Of a stretch of 55,775 nucleotides of DNA, positions 1-8,782 are shown piece after piece. The notes under the pieces are model-generated. The model made no database searches. It was not told where the DNA came from and saw only the letters and a list, made by a program, of their open reading frames with translations. Each line of letters begins with the position of its first letter. Within the stretch, counting starts at the first letter, position 1. The position numbers and the translations under genes were made by a program. Source of the stretch: Bacteroidales bacterium (GTDB lineage: Bacteria > Bacteroidota > Bacteroidia > Bacteroidales > UBA932); the NCBI GenBank assembly GCA_017438975.1, contig JAFRUH010000019.1, forward strand, positions 76,656 to 132,430. Reading direction: 5' to 3'.

Positions 1-776
1 AGAAGGTGGGAGAGCCGCCGGGCCTGCGCATAGCAGCGCTCATGGAAGGTGTGAAGTGTTTCAGGCGGGATATCCGGAGTATTGAGAATCGTTTCGAGGT
101 AGCCCTGGATGGTCGCGACAGGGGTCCGGAGCTCATGGGAAATGTTCTGTGTCAGTTCTTTCCGGATTTTCGCATTGTGCAAGGCCTGTCTTCGCCGCAG
201 CGTATTGCCGGTCATCCGCGTATACCACTGGAGGATGAGGCAGAGGAGGAGGATAATCCACAGTGAGAACCAGAGGAAATGCCGGTCCGCCTGCAGGGAA
301 CGGGTGAGTTCGGTATCGTGCGGGAGAGCCGTGCGGATAATCAGGCCGGTCGACGGAACGAGCGTCGCGGAATAGAAGTATTTTTCGTCCAAAGTCTCGC
401 TTCGCCGGCCCATGTCATAACCGCTGCCGGAAGCCCTGGCTTGCAGGATCTCCTTCCGGTTTCCGTGGTCGCCCAGGGACTCGTAGTCCTTGGTCATATT
501 GTCATAAATGACCCGTCCGTCCGGTCCGATGAGCGTAATCCGGAGCGAAGGGATGCTATGATTGGAGAGATACCGGTCGATGTTCAGTTCATCCGGGAGG
601 AACAGAATGATCGTTTCCCCCAAATGCATGTTGTAGTCCTGCAGCCGCTGGTTGAGAAGGGCGACCTTGTACGTTTTTTCCCGGTGTTGCTGATAGAGGA
701 TGAAGGAAACGGCGAACGCGGCGAAAATCAGCAGGACGCTGATCAGCAGGTTATTCTTGAAGGATAGTCGGATCAT
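1..776 (-). CDS. sensor histidine kinase, C-terminus cut by window edge
   Basis: Membrane-bound histidine kinase, the likely partner of the response regulator just upstream of it. The start ATG at 776 overlaps the regulator's TGA (ATGA), a coupled-translation arrangement. The visible 258 residues begin MIRLSFKNNLLISVLL, giving a first membrane helix at about 8-25. An extracytoplasmic sensor of about 140 residues follows, then a second helix (about 165-185, FLWFSLWIILLLCLIL). The dimerisation/phosphoacceptor helix carries ELTQNISHELRTPVATIQGY, with His214 as the phosphorylation site. The ATP-binding domain lies outside the window. The size and two-helix layout fit the PhoR/RprX-like kinases of Bacteroidota. 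The signal sensed is unknown; its place behind rhaD-araD suggests sugar or cell-envelope cues (inference). Confidence 0.88.
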   Translation of the reverse strand, partial: MIRLSFKNNLLISVLLIFAAFAVSFILYQQHREKTYKVALLNQRLQDYNMHLGETIILFLPDELNIDRYLSNHSIPSLRITLIGPDGRVIYDNMTKDYESLGDHGNRKEILQARASGSGYDMGRRSETLDEKYFYSATLVPSTGLIIRTALPHDTELTRSLQADRHFLWFSLWIILLLCLILQWYTRMTGNTLRRRQALHNAKIRKELTQNISHELRTPVATIQGYLETILNTPDIPPETLHTFHERCYAQARRLSHL

Positions 777-1459
777 ATCGAGAAACAGTATCCGAAACCG
801 GACCGGGTGACGATCTTGCCGGCGTAGCGGCCCAGCTTCTTCCGGAGCCTGGTGATGTTCACATCGACCGAACGGTCGGTAATGATCACTCCGTCCGGCC
901 AGACCCGGCCGATGAGTTCATTCCTGGAAAAAACCTTTCCGGGATTCCGGAGGAGGACGGAAAGAAGGTCGAACTCGGTCCGGGTCAGGGGAACGGTATG
1001 GCCGTCGATCGTCAGCGACTTTCCGGTAAGATCGAGGTGAAGTGCCTCATAATCAATACCCGCTCCTTTGGAAGGGGTACCGCTGGAACGGCGGAGCACA
1101 GCCTTGATCCGGAGGATGAGTTCCTGGATAGAGAAGGGCTTGGAGACATAATCGTCCGCCCCGATCCTGAGTCCGGCGACCGTATCCTCCTCCCGGTCTT
1201 TCGCGGTCAGGAAAATGATCGGAATTCCATCGGTGGAGGAGCCCTGCTTCAGCAGAGCGGCCATTTCGAATCCGGACATCGGGCCCATCATCACGTCGAG
1301 CAGGATCAGGTCGATTTTCGAAAGGTCTTTGGTGAGGGCCTCTTCGGCCGAGCAGGCGGTTTCGACCAGATAGCCGGCTGTCTTGAGGTTGAATGCCAGG
1401 ATATCGACAAGGTCCTGTTCGTCATCGACGACAAGGATGGTGCTTTTCTTCTCTTGCAT
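773..1459 (-). CDS. OmpR/PhoB-family response regulator
   Basis: DNA-binding response regulator of 228 residues. The receiver domain (about 6-120) has the acidic pair D12-D13, phosphoacceptor D55 (LILLDVMM), T85 and K107 (VSKPF). The winged-helix effector (about 135-228) contains LTRTEFDLLSVLLRNPGKVF and VDVNITRLRKKLG, as in PhoB/OmpR. The start chosen is the ATG at 1459, which gives the standard MQEKKSTILVVDDE opening; the longer frame upstream is only read-through of araD's other strand frame. It lies 14 nt after araD and overlaps the kinase gene downstream, so araD, regulator and kinase are probably co-transcribed. Targets are unknown. Confidence 0.93.
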   Translation of the reverse strand: MQEKKSTILVVDDEQDLVDILAFNLKTAGYLVETACSAEEALTKDLSKIDLILLDVMMGPMSGFEMAALLKQGSSTDGIPIIFLTAKDREEDTVAGLRIGADDYVSKPFSIQELILRIKAVLRRSSGTPSKGAGIDYEALHLDLTGKSLTIDGHTVPLTRTEFDLLSVLLRNPGKVFSRNELIGRVWPDGVIITDRSVDVNITRLRKKLGRYAGKIVTRSGFGYCFSI

Positions 1460-1473
1460 CGCGTTTGTTTCCT

Positions 1474-2160
1474 TTATTTTTGTCCATAATAGGCCCCTGG
1501 GCCGTGTTTTCTCATGAAATGCTTGTCCTCCAGCATCTTGGGGAGTCTCGCTCCGGGGTCGATTCCCAAGGTAAGGATCGCCATCCGGGCGATTTCCTCG
1601 AGTACGCGGGCATGATAGACCGCTTCGGCCGCGTCCTTTCCCCAAGTGAAAGGTCCATGGCTCCGGACCAGCACGGCCGGCGTTTCCATCGGGTTCCGCT
1701 CCCGAAAGGTCTCCGCGATCAGCCGCCCCGTCTCCGCCTCGTACGCTCCTGCGACTTCCTCCGGCGTCATGTCCCGGGTGCAGGGTACGGGTCCATGGAA
1801 ATAATCCGCATGGGTCGTACCGAGGGACGGGATATCGTGCCCTGCCTGGGCCCAAGCCACGGCATGGACCGAATGGGTATGGACCACCCCACCGATCTCG
1901 GGGAAGGCCTTGTAGAGTTCCAGATGGGTCGGGGTGTCGGAGGAAGGCCGTAGCGACCCTTCAACCGTCTTCCCATCGAGGTCGACGATGACCAGGTCTT
2001 CCGCCGTCATCTCTTCGTAGCGGACCCCGCTCGGCTTGATGACGACCCAGCCCCGTTCCCGGTCGATTCCGGAAACATTGCCCCACGTATAGATCACGAG
2101 TCCCTGCCGGACGAGTTCCAGGTTGGCCTCGAGCACTTCTTTTCTCAGGTCGTTCAGCAT
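1474..2160 (-). CDS. araD: L-ribulose-5-phosphate 4-epimerase
   Basis: Class II aldolase/epimerase family enzyme of 228 residues, the usual AraD length. It interconverts L-ribulose 5-phosphate and D-xylulose 5-phosphate in cytosolic L-arabinose catabolism. The metal site is visible as H94 and H96 (VVHTHS) and H168 (VRSHGPF). D75 sits in [11 protein letters not shown], and the GNVSG and KPSGV phosphate-binding loops are near 27-45. The start overlaps the rhaD stop by 7 nt, so the two genes are translationally linked. A related class II enzyme such as fuculose-phosphate aldolase is possible, but the SSDTPTH motif and C-terminal HGPGAYYGQ tail fit AraD best. No araA or araB lies in the window. 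Confidence 0.93.
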   Translation of the reverse strand: MLNDLRKEVLEANLELVRQGLVIYTWGNVSGIDRERGWVVIKPSGVRYEEMTAEDLVIVDLDGKTVEGSLRPSSDTPTHLELYKAFPEIGGVVHTHSVHAVAWAQAGHDIPSLGTTHADYFHGPVPCTRDMTPEEVAGAYEAETGRLIAETFRERNPMETPAVLVRSHGPFTWGKDAAEAVYHARVLEEIARMAILTLGIDPGARLPKMLEDKHFMRKHGPGAYYGQK

Positions 2161-2975
2161 GGTCTTCTGTCTGGCAGGTGGAACACTTCGCGGATCTCCC
2201 GGACGGCTTCCGGGGTCATCCCTTCCGGCGTGAACCCGCCGCCCTTGCCGGAAAGGTAGATGCAGGCGGCTTTGTTCAGGACGTCCGTCTGGTCGAAGGC
2301 GTCCATGATATCGGTTCCGACGGCGAGGGTACCGTGCTTTTCCCAGAGGACGACATCATGGTCCCGGACCTTTTCGAGGGTTGCATCCGCGAGCTCGACC
2401 GAGCCGGGAAGGGTGTAGGGAACGACTCCGATCCCGAGCGGGGCGAAAGCCAGCGTCTCCGGGATCATGGACCAGAGGACCTCCGTGAGATGCTCCGAAT
2501 CCAGGAATTCCTTCGAATGGGACAGGGCGACGAGCTCGATCGGATGCGTGTGCAGGGTCGCTTTGTAGGAACTCCCGCTGCCGATCAGGTAATCCTGCAA
2601 CATCAGGTGCGAGGGCAGTTCCGACGTCGGCATGATCCGCCGGTCGGCAATGATCTCATACCGCTCGCAATCGTCCAGGATGCGGATGAAACTGCCGGCG
2701 GCCATCGGGTCGCGCGCGAGGTCCCTCATCCGTTTTCCAGTCCCTTTGCAATAGAAATAGCAGCCCTTCAGGTTCGGAAGGCGCGTGCCTACAGGGACCG
2801 GATCCCCGAGGGCGGGAAGGGATTTCAGTTCCGGACCCGCGATGGCGGTGACATTGACCGTCAGGTTGCCCCCGTTCCGCTCGGCCCATCCCTTCTGCCA
2901 GAGATAACCGCAGACTTCCGCGACCTGGGAGAGCTCTTCCTTCAAGGCTCCGTTCTTCTCAAGGATTGAAACCAT
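2154..2975 (-). CDS. rhaD: rhamnulose-1-phosphate aldolase
   Basis: Zinc-dependent class II aldolase (273 residues) that cleaves L-rhamnulose 1-phosphate into dihydroxyacetone phosphate and L-lactaldehyde. Zinc ligands H142 and H144 (TLHTHPIEL) and H214 ([10 protein letters not shown]), and the catalytic E119 region (PTSELPSH), match the known RhaD layout. The N-terminal [12 protein letters not shown] loop is the phosphate-binding segment. It is the first gene of the minus-strand unit rhaD-araD-regulator-kinase. It is divergent from the metallophosphoesterase gene across a 93-bp AT-rich gap. No rhaA, rhaB or transporter is visible, so the rest of the rhamnose pathway must be elsewhere, or the enzyme serves another 1-phosphoketose. 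Confidence 0.92.
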   Translation of the reverse strand: MVSILEKNGALKEELSQVAEVCGYLWQKGWAERNGGNLTVNVTAIAGPELKSLPALGDPVPVGTRLPNLKGCYFYCKGTGKRMRDLARDPMAAGSFIRILDDCERYEIIADRRIMPTSELPSHLMLQDYLIGSGSSYKATLHTHPIELVALSHSKEFLDSEHLTEVLWSMIPETLAFAPLGIGVVPYTLPGSVELADATLEKVRDHDVVLWEKHGTLAVGTDIMDAFDQTDVLNKAACIYLSGKGGGFTPEGMTPEAVREIREVFHLPDRRPC

Positions 2976-3068
2976 AAGACTTCAAATTTTATCATGGTAA
3001 ATATAGTAAGAAAAGTCAAAAGATTTTGTATTTTTATCGTGAATTCCAGAATTAAAACACAAAGACAC
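2976..3068. promoter_or_regulatory. divergent intergenic promoter region rhaD / metallophosphoesterase
   Basis: This 93-bp AT-rich gap must drive transcription both ways. No perfect TAnnTTTG box is present. Near matches are TATATTTA toward rhaD and TATTTTTA toward the phosphoesterase gene, each 7 of 8. No clear operator palindrome is seen. Confidence 0.45.
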
Positions 3069-4133
3069 ATGGACAGGAGAGAGTTTTTGAAGGATTCGGC
3101 GGCGGTTGCCCTTGCCGGATCGGTGATCGGGGTCGCCCCTCTTGAAGCGGCCGCCAGAAAACAGGAAACGGAGGGGGTCCGGGTGGCCTGCGACCTGAAA
3201 TATCGGAAAGACGGCAAGATCAAAATCCTGCAACTTACGGATACTCACTATGTTGCAGGCGATCCACGTTCCGAGCGGGCGCTCCGCAATGTCGAAGAAA
3301 TGCTGGATGCGGAGAAGCCTGACTTCGTCATCCATACCGGAGATATCGTCTTCGGAAAGCCGGCGGAGGCATCCGCCCGGGCCATCCTGCAGCCCCTCGT
3401 CGACCGGAACATTCCCTTCGCGGTCGCCATGGGCAACCACGACAGCGATTTCGACCTCTCCCGGACCGAGATGTACAAGGTGCTCAGGTCCATCCCCGGG
3501 AACGTCAACACCCCGGACGACCTGGGCATTCACGGTTGTTCCAACGATATCCTGACCCTGTCCGGCAAGAACGGCGTCGAACGGGTCTTCTATCTCTTCG
3601 ACTCCGGAAACCGGGAGTATCCCGCCGGGATAAAGAGCTGGGGATATGTCCATACGGACCAGATCGAGTGGTACCGGACGGCGAGCCGGACCTTCACCTC
3701 CCGCCGCGGAGGCAAGCCGGTCCCTTCGCTTGCCTTCTTCCATATCCCGTTCCCCGAGTATTCCGAGGCCATCCGGGATACTTCCCGCGTCATGCAGGGC
3801 AACCTCGGCGAAGAGCCCGGAGCCCCGAAGTTCAACACGGGACTCTATGTCGCGATGCGCGAGATGGGTGATGTCCAAGGAGTCGTCACCGGTCACGACC
3901 ACAACAGTGATTTCGTCATGCTCTGGCAGCAGTTCTTCCTCATCTACGGGCGTTTCAGCGGCTGCGACACCGTCTATAACGATTTGAAACCCAACGGCGC
4001 CCGCATCTTCGAATTCACCGAGGGGGACGATGGTTTCCGGACCTGGATCCGCCTCTCCGGCGGTCGTGTCGAACAGGATCTGTACCTCTTCCCGGGCATG
4101 AAGAACCTGAGTTCCCCGCGACCTGAAAAGTAG
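3069..4133 (+). CDS. Tat-exported metallophosphoesterase (calcineurin-like)
   Basis: Exported calcineurin-like phosphoesterase of 354 residues. Starting at ATG 3069 gives MDRREFLKDSAAVALAGSV, a twin-arginine signal (RREFLK) followed by a hydrophobic stretch ending AAA. The longer frame upstream has no signal and is rejected. Dimetal motifs occur in order: QLTDTHY (D58, H60), HTGDIV (D92), GNHDSD (N123, H124) and VVTGHDHNSDF near the C-terminus. The overall pattern resembles the Dcr2/purple-acid-phosphatase-like family common in Bacteroidota gut genomes. The substrate is unknown (phosphomonoester or diester). It leads a plus-strand set with the GH43 gene 7 nt downstream, suggesting a role in nutrient release outside the cytoplasm. 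Confidence 0.88.
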   Translation: MDRREFLKDSAAVALAGSVIGVAPLEAAARKQETEGVRVACDLKYRKDGKIKILQLTDTHYVAGDPRSERALRNVEEMLDAEKPDFVIHTGDIVFGKPAEASARAILQPLVDRNIPFAVAMGNHDSDFDLSRTEMYKVLRSIPGNVNTPDDLGIHGCSNDILTLSGKNGVERVFYLFDSGNREYPAGIKSWGYVHTDQIEWYRTASRTFTSRRGGKPVPSLAFFHIPFPEYSEAIRDTSRVMQGNLGEEPGAPKFNTGLYVAMREMGDVQGVVTGHDHNSDFVMLWQQFFLIYGRFSGCDTVYNDLKPNGARIFEFTEGDDGFRTWIRLSGGRVEQDLYLFPGMKNLSSPRPEK

Positions 4134-4140
4134 TCCCGCC

Positions 4141-5877
4141 ATGACCCTCAACCCTCCCCTCAGGAATCTCATCGGAGCCCTCCTCTGCGCGATTCTCCTG
4201 CCGGCTTCCCTCTCCGGAAATGCCCCCGACAGGGCGAAGCAGTATACCAACCCCGTCCTTCACGGGGATTACAGCGATCCGGACGTCTGCCGGGTCGGGG
4301 AGGACTATTATATGACGGCCTCGTCCTTCAATTGTTTCCCCGGACTCCCGATCCTGCATTCGCGGGACCTTGTCCATTGGACCCTCATCGGAGCGGCCCT
4401 GACGGACTATCCGGGTCCGGACGGCCCCGATCCGGGCGTATTCCGGGAAAAGGTGCGGCCCGGCGAGGGGGTGTGGGCCCCGGCGATCCGCTATCGGGAC
4501 GGTTGGTTCATGATCTTCTGCGGCGATCCGGACAGGGGGATATTCATGGTCCGGACCCGCGACCCGAAGGGGCTTTGGGAGCCTCCCGTCTGGCTCGTCC
4601 GGGAGAAGGGTTTCATCGACCCCTGCCCTTTTTGGGACGAGGATGGAAACGCTTATCTTTCACACGGTTGCGCAGGTTCGAGAGCAGGACTCAAAAGCGT
4701 TCTCTTTCTCGCACCGATGGACCCAGCCGGAACCCGCCTGCTCGGTCCGTCCCGGATTATTTATGACGGCCACCGCACCCAGCCGACCATCGAAGGAACA
4801 AAGATGTACAAGCGGGATAGGCGCTATTATATCTTCGCCCCGGCGGGCGGTGTCGCCACGGGATGGCAGACCGTCCTCCGCTCCGACAGTCCCTGGGGCC
4901 CTTATGAGGAGCGGGTCGTCATGGCCTCCGCTCCCGGAACCGTGAACGGACCCCATCAGGGAGCCTGGGTCGAAACCCCCTCCGGAGAGGACTGGTTCCT
5001 GCATTTCCAGGACAAGGGCGCCTACGGGCGGATCGTCCATCTCCAGCCGCTCGCCTGGGACGCCGCCGGATGGCCGCTGATCGGGGAAGATCCGGACGGG
5101 GACGGAGTCGGACAACCGGTCGCATCGTTCCGGCTCCCGGAATGTCCGGATCGGAAACAGACGGGAAATCCGGAACAGCAGGGGCTCTCAGGAGAGGGCC
5201 TGTACGGCTTGTCCCCGGAGTGGCAATACCCCTGCGTCCCCTCCCCCTACTGGCATTTCGCCCTTCCGGACGGAGGTATCCGTCTATATTCCGTCTATAG
5301 GGAAGAGAAAGAACCGAACCTCTGGACCTGTCCGAATCTCCTCCTGCGGAAATTCCCCGCCGAAGATTTCACGGTGACGGCTTCCGTAACCTTTCGCCCC
5401 AATCCGCAGCTGAAGGGCCGCGGAGAGACGGCGGGCTTTGTCGCGATGGGCGAGGACTATGCCGGATTCCGCCTGACTGATACCGGGGAAGGAACTCTCC
5501 TGCAATATATTGAATGCAAGGACGCCTCCAAGGGGGGCGTGGAGTCGGCTGCGGACCTCTGCCTTCTCCCCTGCCGCGAAGAGCCGGTCGACGACCGTTA
5601 CGCTTCCAGGAACGTTCCCCGGGTCGATTATCCGCCGTTCCGGATCACCGAAGTCCGGCTCCGGATGGAAGTCCATCCCGTCCGCGAGCGGCCGGACGGA
5701 ATCCCCCGGGCGATTTGTACCTTCAGCTATTCCCAGGACGGACGCCGATGGAAAAAAGCCGGGACCTTTACCGCACTGGAAGGGCGTTGGATCGGTGCCC
5801 GGTATGGATTCCATTGCAACCGGCCCACCCCGAAAAACGACGCCGGTTGCACCGACATCCGCATAATTCCAGAATAA
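4141..5877 (+). CDS. GH43-family glycosidase (beta-xylosidase/arabinofuranosidase type)
   Basis: Secreted glycoside hydrolase of 578 residues. A hydrophobic N-terminal segment (NLIGALLCAILLPASLSG) acts as the signal peptide. The GH43 five-bladed propeller follows with all three acidic residues: base D46 (HGDYSDPDV), pKa modulator D160 (GFIDPCPFWDEDG) and acid E218 (QPTIEGTKMYKR). From about residue 340 a second domain resembles the beta-sandwich found at the C-terminus of many xylosidases (VTASVTFRPNPQ, GFVAMGEDYAGFRL). It should act on xylan- or arabinan-derived oligosaccharides; the exact linkage cannot be read from sequence. It sits between the phosphoesterase gene and an esterase gene, all on the same strand. 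Confidence 0.9.
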   Translation: MTLNPPLRNLIGALLCAILLPASLSGNAPDRAKQYTNPVLHGDYSDPDVCRVGEDYYMTASSFNCFPGLPILHSRDLVHWTLIGAALTDYPGPDGPDPGVFREKVRPGEGVWAPAIRYRDGWFMIFCGDPDRGIFMVRTRDPKGLWEPPVWLVREKGFIDPCPFWDEDGNAYLSHGCAGSRAGLKSVLFLAPMDPAGTRLLGPSRIIYDGHRTQPTIEGTKMYKRDRRYYIFAPAGGVATGWQTVLRSDSPWGPYEERVVMASAPGTVNGPHQGAWVETPSGEDWFLHFQDKGAYGRIVHLQPLAWDAAGWPLIGEDPDGDGVGQPVASFRLPECPDRKQTGNPEQQGLSGEGLYGLSPEWQYPCVPSPYWHFALPDGGIRLYSVYREEKEPNLWTCPNLLLRKFPAEDFTVTASVTFRPNPQLKGRGETAGFVAMGEDYAGFRLTDTGEGTLLQYIECKDASKGGVESAADLCLLPCREEPVDDRYASRNVPRVDYPPFRITEVRLRMEVHPVRERPDGIPRAICTFSYSQDGRRWKKAGTFTALEGRWIGARYGFHCNRPTPKNDAGCTDIRIIPE

Positions 5878-5881
5878 TTCC

Positions 5882-5889
5882 TACCTTTG
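5882..5889 (+). promoter_or_regulatory. TAnnTTTG box immediately before the esterase start
   Basis: TACCTTTG is an exact match to the Bacteroidota -7 element but ends only 3 nt before the ATG at 5893. No TTTG lies 19-21 nt upstream. If used it would give a leaderless mRNA; otherwise it is chance. Confidence 0.35.
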
Positions 5890-5892
5890 GGC

Positions 5893-6837
5893 ATGAAAAG
5901 ATCATTCTTAACTCTTCTCCTGGCCTGCTTCTGCATCCTTGCGGGAGCCCAGGAGGCCGATGGCACCTATTTCTTCGCGCAACGGGATACCTGTAACCTG
6001 TTCATGGACGTCTATAATCCGTCCCGGCAGTCGGAACGCACTTTCCAAGGGAAGGCGAAGCCGACGATCCTCTTCGTTTTCGGAGGCGGATTCATCATGG
6101 GACGACGCTCGGATCCCTACTATCTCCCCTGGTTCCGGCACCTGAACCAGAACGGTTACCGGGTCATTACAATCGACTACCGGCTCGGTCTGAAAGGACT
6201 GCGGATGCGTTTCGACCTCTTCCACCTGATCGAGAGCGCGGAACTGACTAAAAAGGCCGTGGACATCGGCGTAGAGGATGTTTTCGCCGCGGTCCGGTAC
6301 ATCGCGGACAATGCCGAGACCCTCGAGGTGGATATGGACAATATCGTCATCGCGGGAAGCTCCGCCGGGGCCATGATCAGCCTTTCCAGCGAATGGGAGG
6401 TCTGCAACGGGAGTGAGCGGACGGCCGTCCTGCCGGAAGGGTTCCGGTTCGCCGGGGTCATGTCCTTCGCGGGCGCGATCATGTCGACAAGCGGCGTCCC
6501 GGCCTACGCGACCGAACCGTGCCCCCAGCTGCTGATCCACGGTACGGCGGACGGGGCGGTCGCCTACAACAAATTGTCCTTTGGGAAACGGGGGATGTTC
6601 GGGAGCGCCTTCCTCACGGACAATGTCCTCAAGAAAAACGGTTATGTCTTCCATATGTACCGGTTCAGGGACCATACCCACGACATGGCGGGGCACATGA
6701 TGGCGACATGGCCCTTGCAGAAGGAATTCCTCGAACAGGATGTCATCCTCGGAAACCGGATGACCGTCGACGCGACAATCGACGATCCGAATGTTCCTAA
6801 ACTCGAATCCGTCGATCTGTCAGATATTTACAAGTAG
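5893..6837 (+). CDS. secreted alpha/beta hydrolase (carbohydrate-esterase-like)
   Basis: Exported serine hydrolase of 314 residues. The start at ATG 5893 yields a clear signal peptide (MKRSFLTLLLACFCILAGA, then QEADG). The oxyanion-hole segment FVFGGGFIMG is at about 62-71. The nucleophile elbow GSSAG places Ser157. Candidate acid D220 (IHGTADGAV) and base His261/263 (RDHTHDMAG) complete a triad. The layout resembles BD-FAE/carboxylesterase-type enzymes that remove acetyl or feruloyl groups from plant polysaccharides. Position behind a GH43 gene (15 nt) supports a side-chain deacylation role, but the substrate is inferred. It converges with the SpoIIE-type phosphatase gene, with only 7 nt between stops and no visible terminator. 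Confidence 0.82.
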   Translation: MKRSFLTLLLACFCILAGAQEADGTYFFAQRDTCNLFMDVYNPSRQSERTFQGKAKPTILFVFGGGFIMGRRSDPYYLPWFRHLNQNGYRVITIDYRLGLKGLRMRFDLFHLIESAELTKKAVDIGVEDVFAAVRYIADNAETLEVDMDNIVIAGSSAGAMISLSSEWEVCNGSERTAVLPEGFRFAGVMSFAGAIMSTSGVPAYATEPCPQLLIHGTADGAVAYNKLSFGKRGMFGSAFLTDNVLKKNGYVFHMYRFRDHTHDMAGHMMATWPLQKEFLEQDVILGNRMTVDATIDDPNVPKLESVDLSDIYK

Positions 6838-6844
6838 TTTTCCG

Positions 6845-8782
6845 TCAGCCGGCCTTCAGGCATAGCATCGTCATATCATCGCTGGCTTCCGCCTCTCCGA
6901 CATGCTTTGAAACGGCTTTACGGACGGCGGAAATCGTCGTTTTGGCATCTTGGAACGGGATGCAGCCGAGTTCCTGCATCAGGCGGTCGTCCCCGAATTC
7001 CTCGTGGGCGCCGTTTTCGGCTTCGTTCACCCCGTCGGTATAGAGGAAGAGCGCTTCCCCGCTGAAAGAGGCAAGCCGCTGGCCCTTGAATACCCAGCCC
7101 GGGGAAACGCCAAGGGCCGTATTCGCCTCGCAGTCGAGATGGACGGGAGTCCCCTTCCCCATCGGGATGAGGACCGGCGGATTGTGGCCGCAGTTGCAGA
7201 AATCCAGGCTTCCTTCCTTCAGATCGGCGACGCCGATGAACAGGGTGACGAACATCAGCTGCTCATTCTCGGCGGAGAGGGAGTCATTGATCTGGCGGGC
7301 GATCTCGGTCGGCGGGAGTTCCTGCTGGCCGAGCAGGCGGAACAGGGTACGGGTAACCGTCATGAACAGACTGGCGGGGACGCCCTTCCCGCTCACGTCT
7401 CCGATGCAGAAATACAGTTTGTCGCCGAGGATGAAATAGTCGTAGAGGTCCCCGCTGACTTCCTTCGCGGGGGTGATGGACGCATAGAGATCGATGTCCG
7501 TCCGCTCCGGGAACGGAGGGAAGGTCCTGGGAACCATGCCCATCTGGATGTTCCGTGCGATCTTGAGTTCCTCTTCGATCCGCTCTTTCTTCGCGGTCGT
7601 CCGGGTCAGTTCATTGATATAGGAAACCAAGGAGGTCTGCATGTGGTCAAAGGAGCGGGACAAGGTTCCTATCTCATCCGGACGGTCCAGCCGCGGAAGT
7701 TTGCTGTCGAAATGACCGGAAGCGATGTTCTCCGCCCCTGTCGCGAGAGCCTTGAGCGGCTTGACGGTTCTCTTGATGACCTTGAAGCAGATGAAGAACA
7801 TCAGGAGGAGACCCAGCGAGGCGATGGCAAGGGACAGAAGCCGCATCCGGTAGAACCCGCCGAATATGTCCTTCTCCGGGCAGACGATGGCCATGCTCCA
7901 GCCTGTCGCCATCAGGGGCTTGAAAAAGACATAACTCCGTGCCCCGTTCATCTTCAGGATCCGCATCCCCTCCTCCCAGTTCAACATGGAATGGCCGAGG
8001 GCGTCGACGTCCTTGTTGGGATGGACGAGTCCATCCGTGAAAATCGTCTGGTAAAAGAGCTTTTCAGGGTCCGGATGGACCAGATACCTGCCGCCCCGGC
8101 TGACCAGGATACAATAGGAATTGGGATAGGGCTTTACGGATGAAATCGTCTCGGAGAGCCATTTGAGGGAAAGATCGAGGGAAATGGAACCGAGGTAGTC
8201 GCCCTGCCCGCCGGTCAGGGGCTTGCAGTACGAGACCAGCATTTCCGTTTCCATGGACTCGTCGTCCTCCTCGTCCCAGTCGCTGTAGGGTTCCGTCCAG
8301 CAGGGCTGGTTCAGCAGTTTCGGCATCAGGTACCAGTCCAGATAAAAATACTGGTAGGTGTCGCTGCCTTCCTGCATCGTCTGGATCACGTCGCCGACAT
8401 AACCGGAATAGGCTGAGAAATAATGGTCTCCCTTGAAAAAGTCCGGTTCGAAGGAGATGGAGCATCCATTGATGAACGGCGCTCCCTGGACGGTGCTGCG
8501 GGAGTACTCCAGCATCGATTCCTTGGAGTCCAGATGCCGGTAGACAAGCCATTCGGTATTGTCGGCGGCCAATTGGACGTCCTCCAGGATCTTGTTCAGG
8601 CGAAGGGTCGCATTGTCGAGGACCTGGGTAGCCCCTTTGATCGCTTCTTCCTCGAGGGATCGACGGGACTGAATGCTCATATAGGCCTGGGACGCCAGAT
8701 AGACGAGTGCGGCGAACAGGACGACCCAGAGGCTGAGCCGTGCAGAGAAGGAACTGCGGATGGAATCGATGAGTTTTCTCAT
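6845..8782 (-). CDS. membrane sensor phosphatase: extracytoplasmic domain, HAMP, PP2C/SpoIIE
   Basis: Signal-transducing serine phosphatase of 645 residues. One membrane helix at about 15-38 precedes a roughly 280-residue extracytoplasmic sensor, Cache-like by size and layout (GYVGDVIQTMQ, LGSISLDLSLKWL). A second helix lies at about 326-348 (LLSLAIASLGLLLMFFICF). A HAMP linker (KPLKALATGAENIASG) and a coiled coil (KKERIEEELKIARNIQMGM) lead to the PP2C/SpoIIE domain, with metal-binding SGDLYDYF, DVSGKGVPASLFM, LYTDGVNEAEN and ASDDMTMLCLK. Such enzymes usually dephosphorylate anti-sigma-factor antagonists (STAS proteins), but no STAS or anti-sigma kinase gene is nearby. The start ATG overlaps the stop of the upstream binding-protein gene (ATGA), so the two are made together. 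Confidence 0.9.
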   Translation of the reverse strand: MRKLIDSIRSSFSARLSLWVVLFAALVYLASQAYMSIQSRRSLEEEAIKGATQVLDNATLRLNKILEDVQLAADNTEWLVYRHLDSKESMLEYSRSTVQGAPFINGCSISFEPDFFKGDHYFSAYSGYVGDVIQTMQEGSDTYQYFYLDWYLMPKLLNQPCWTEPYSDWDEEDDESMETEMLVSYCKPLTGGQGDYLGSISLDLSLKWLSETISSVKPYPNSYCILVSRGGRYLVHPDPEKLFYQTIFTDGLVHPNKDVDALGHSMLNWEEGMRILKMNGARSYVFFKPLMATGWSMAIVCPEKDIFGGFYRMRLLSLAIASLGLLLMFFICFKVIKRTVKPLKALATGAENIASGHFDSKLPRLDRPDEIGTLSRSFDHMQTSLVSYINELTRTTAKKERIEEELKIARNIQMGMVPRTFPPFPERTDIDLYASITPAKEVSGDLYDYFILGDKLYFCIGDVSGKGVPASLFMTVTRTLFRLLGQQELPPTEIARQINDSLSAENEQLMFVTLFIGVADLKEGSLDFCNCGHNPPVLIPMGKGTPVHLDCEANTALGVSPGWVFKGQRLASFSGEALFLYTDGVNEAENGAHEEFGDDRLMQELGCIPFQDAKTTISAVRKAVSKHVGEAEASDDMTMLCLKAG

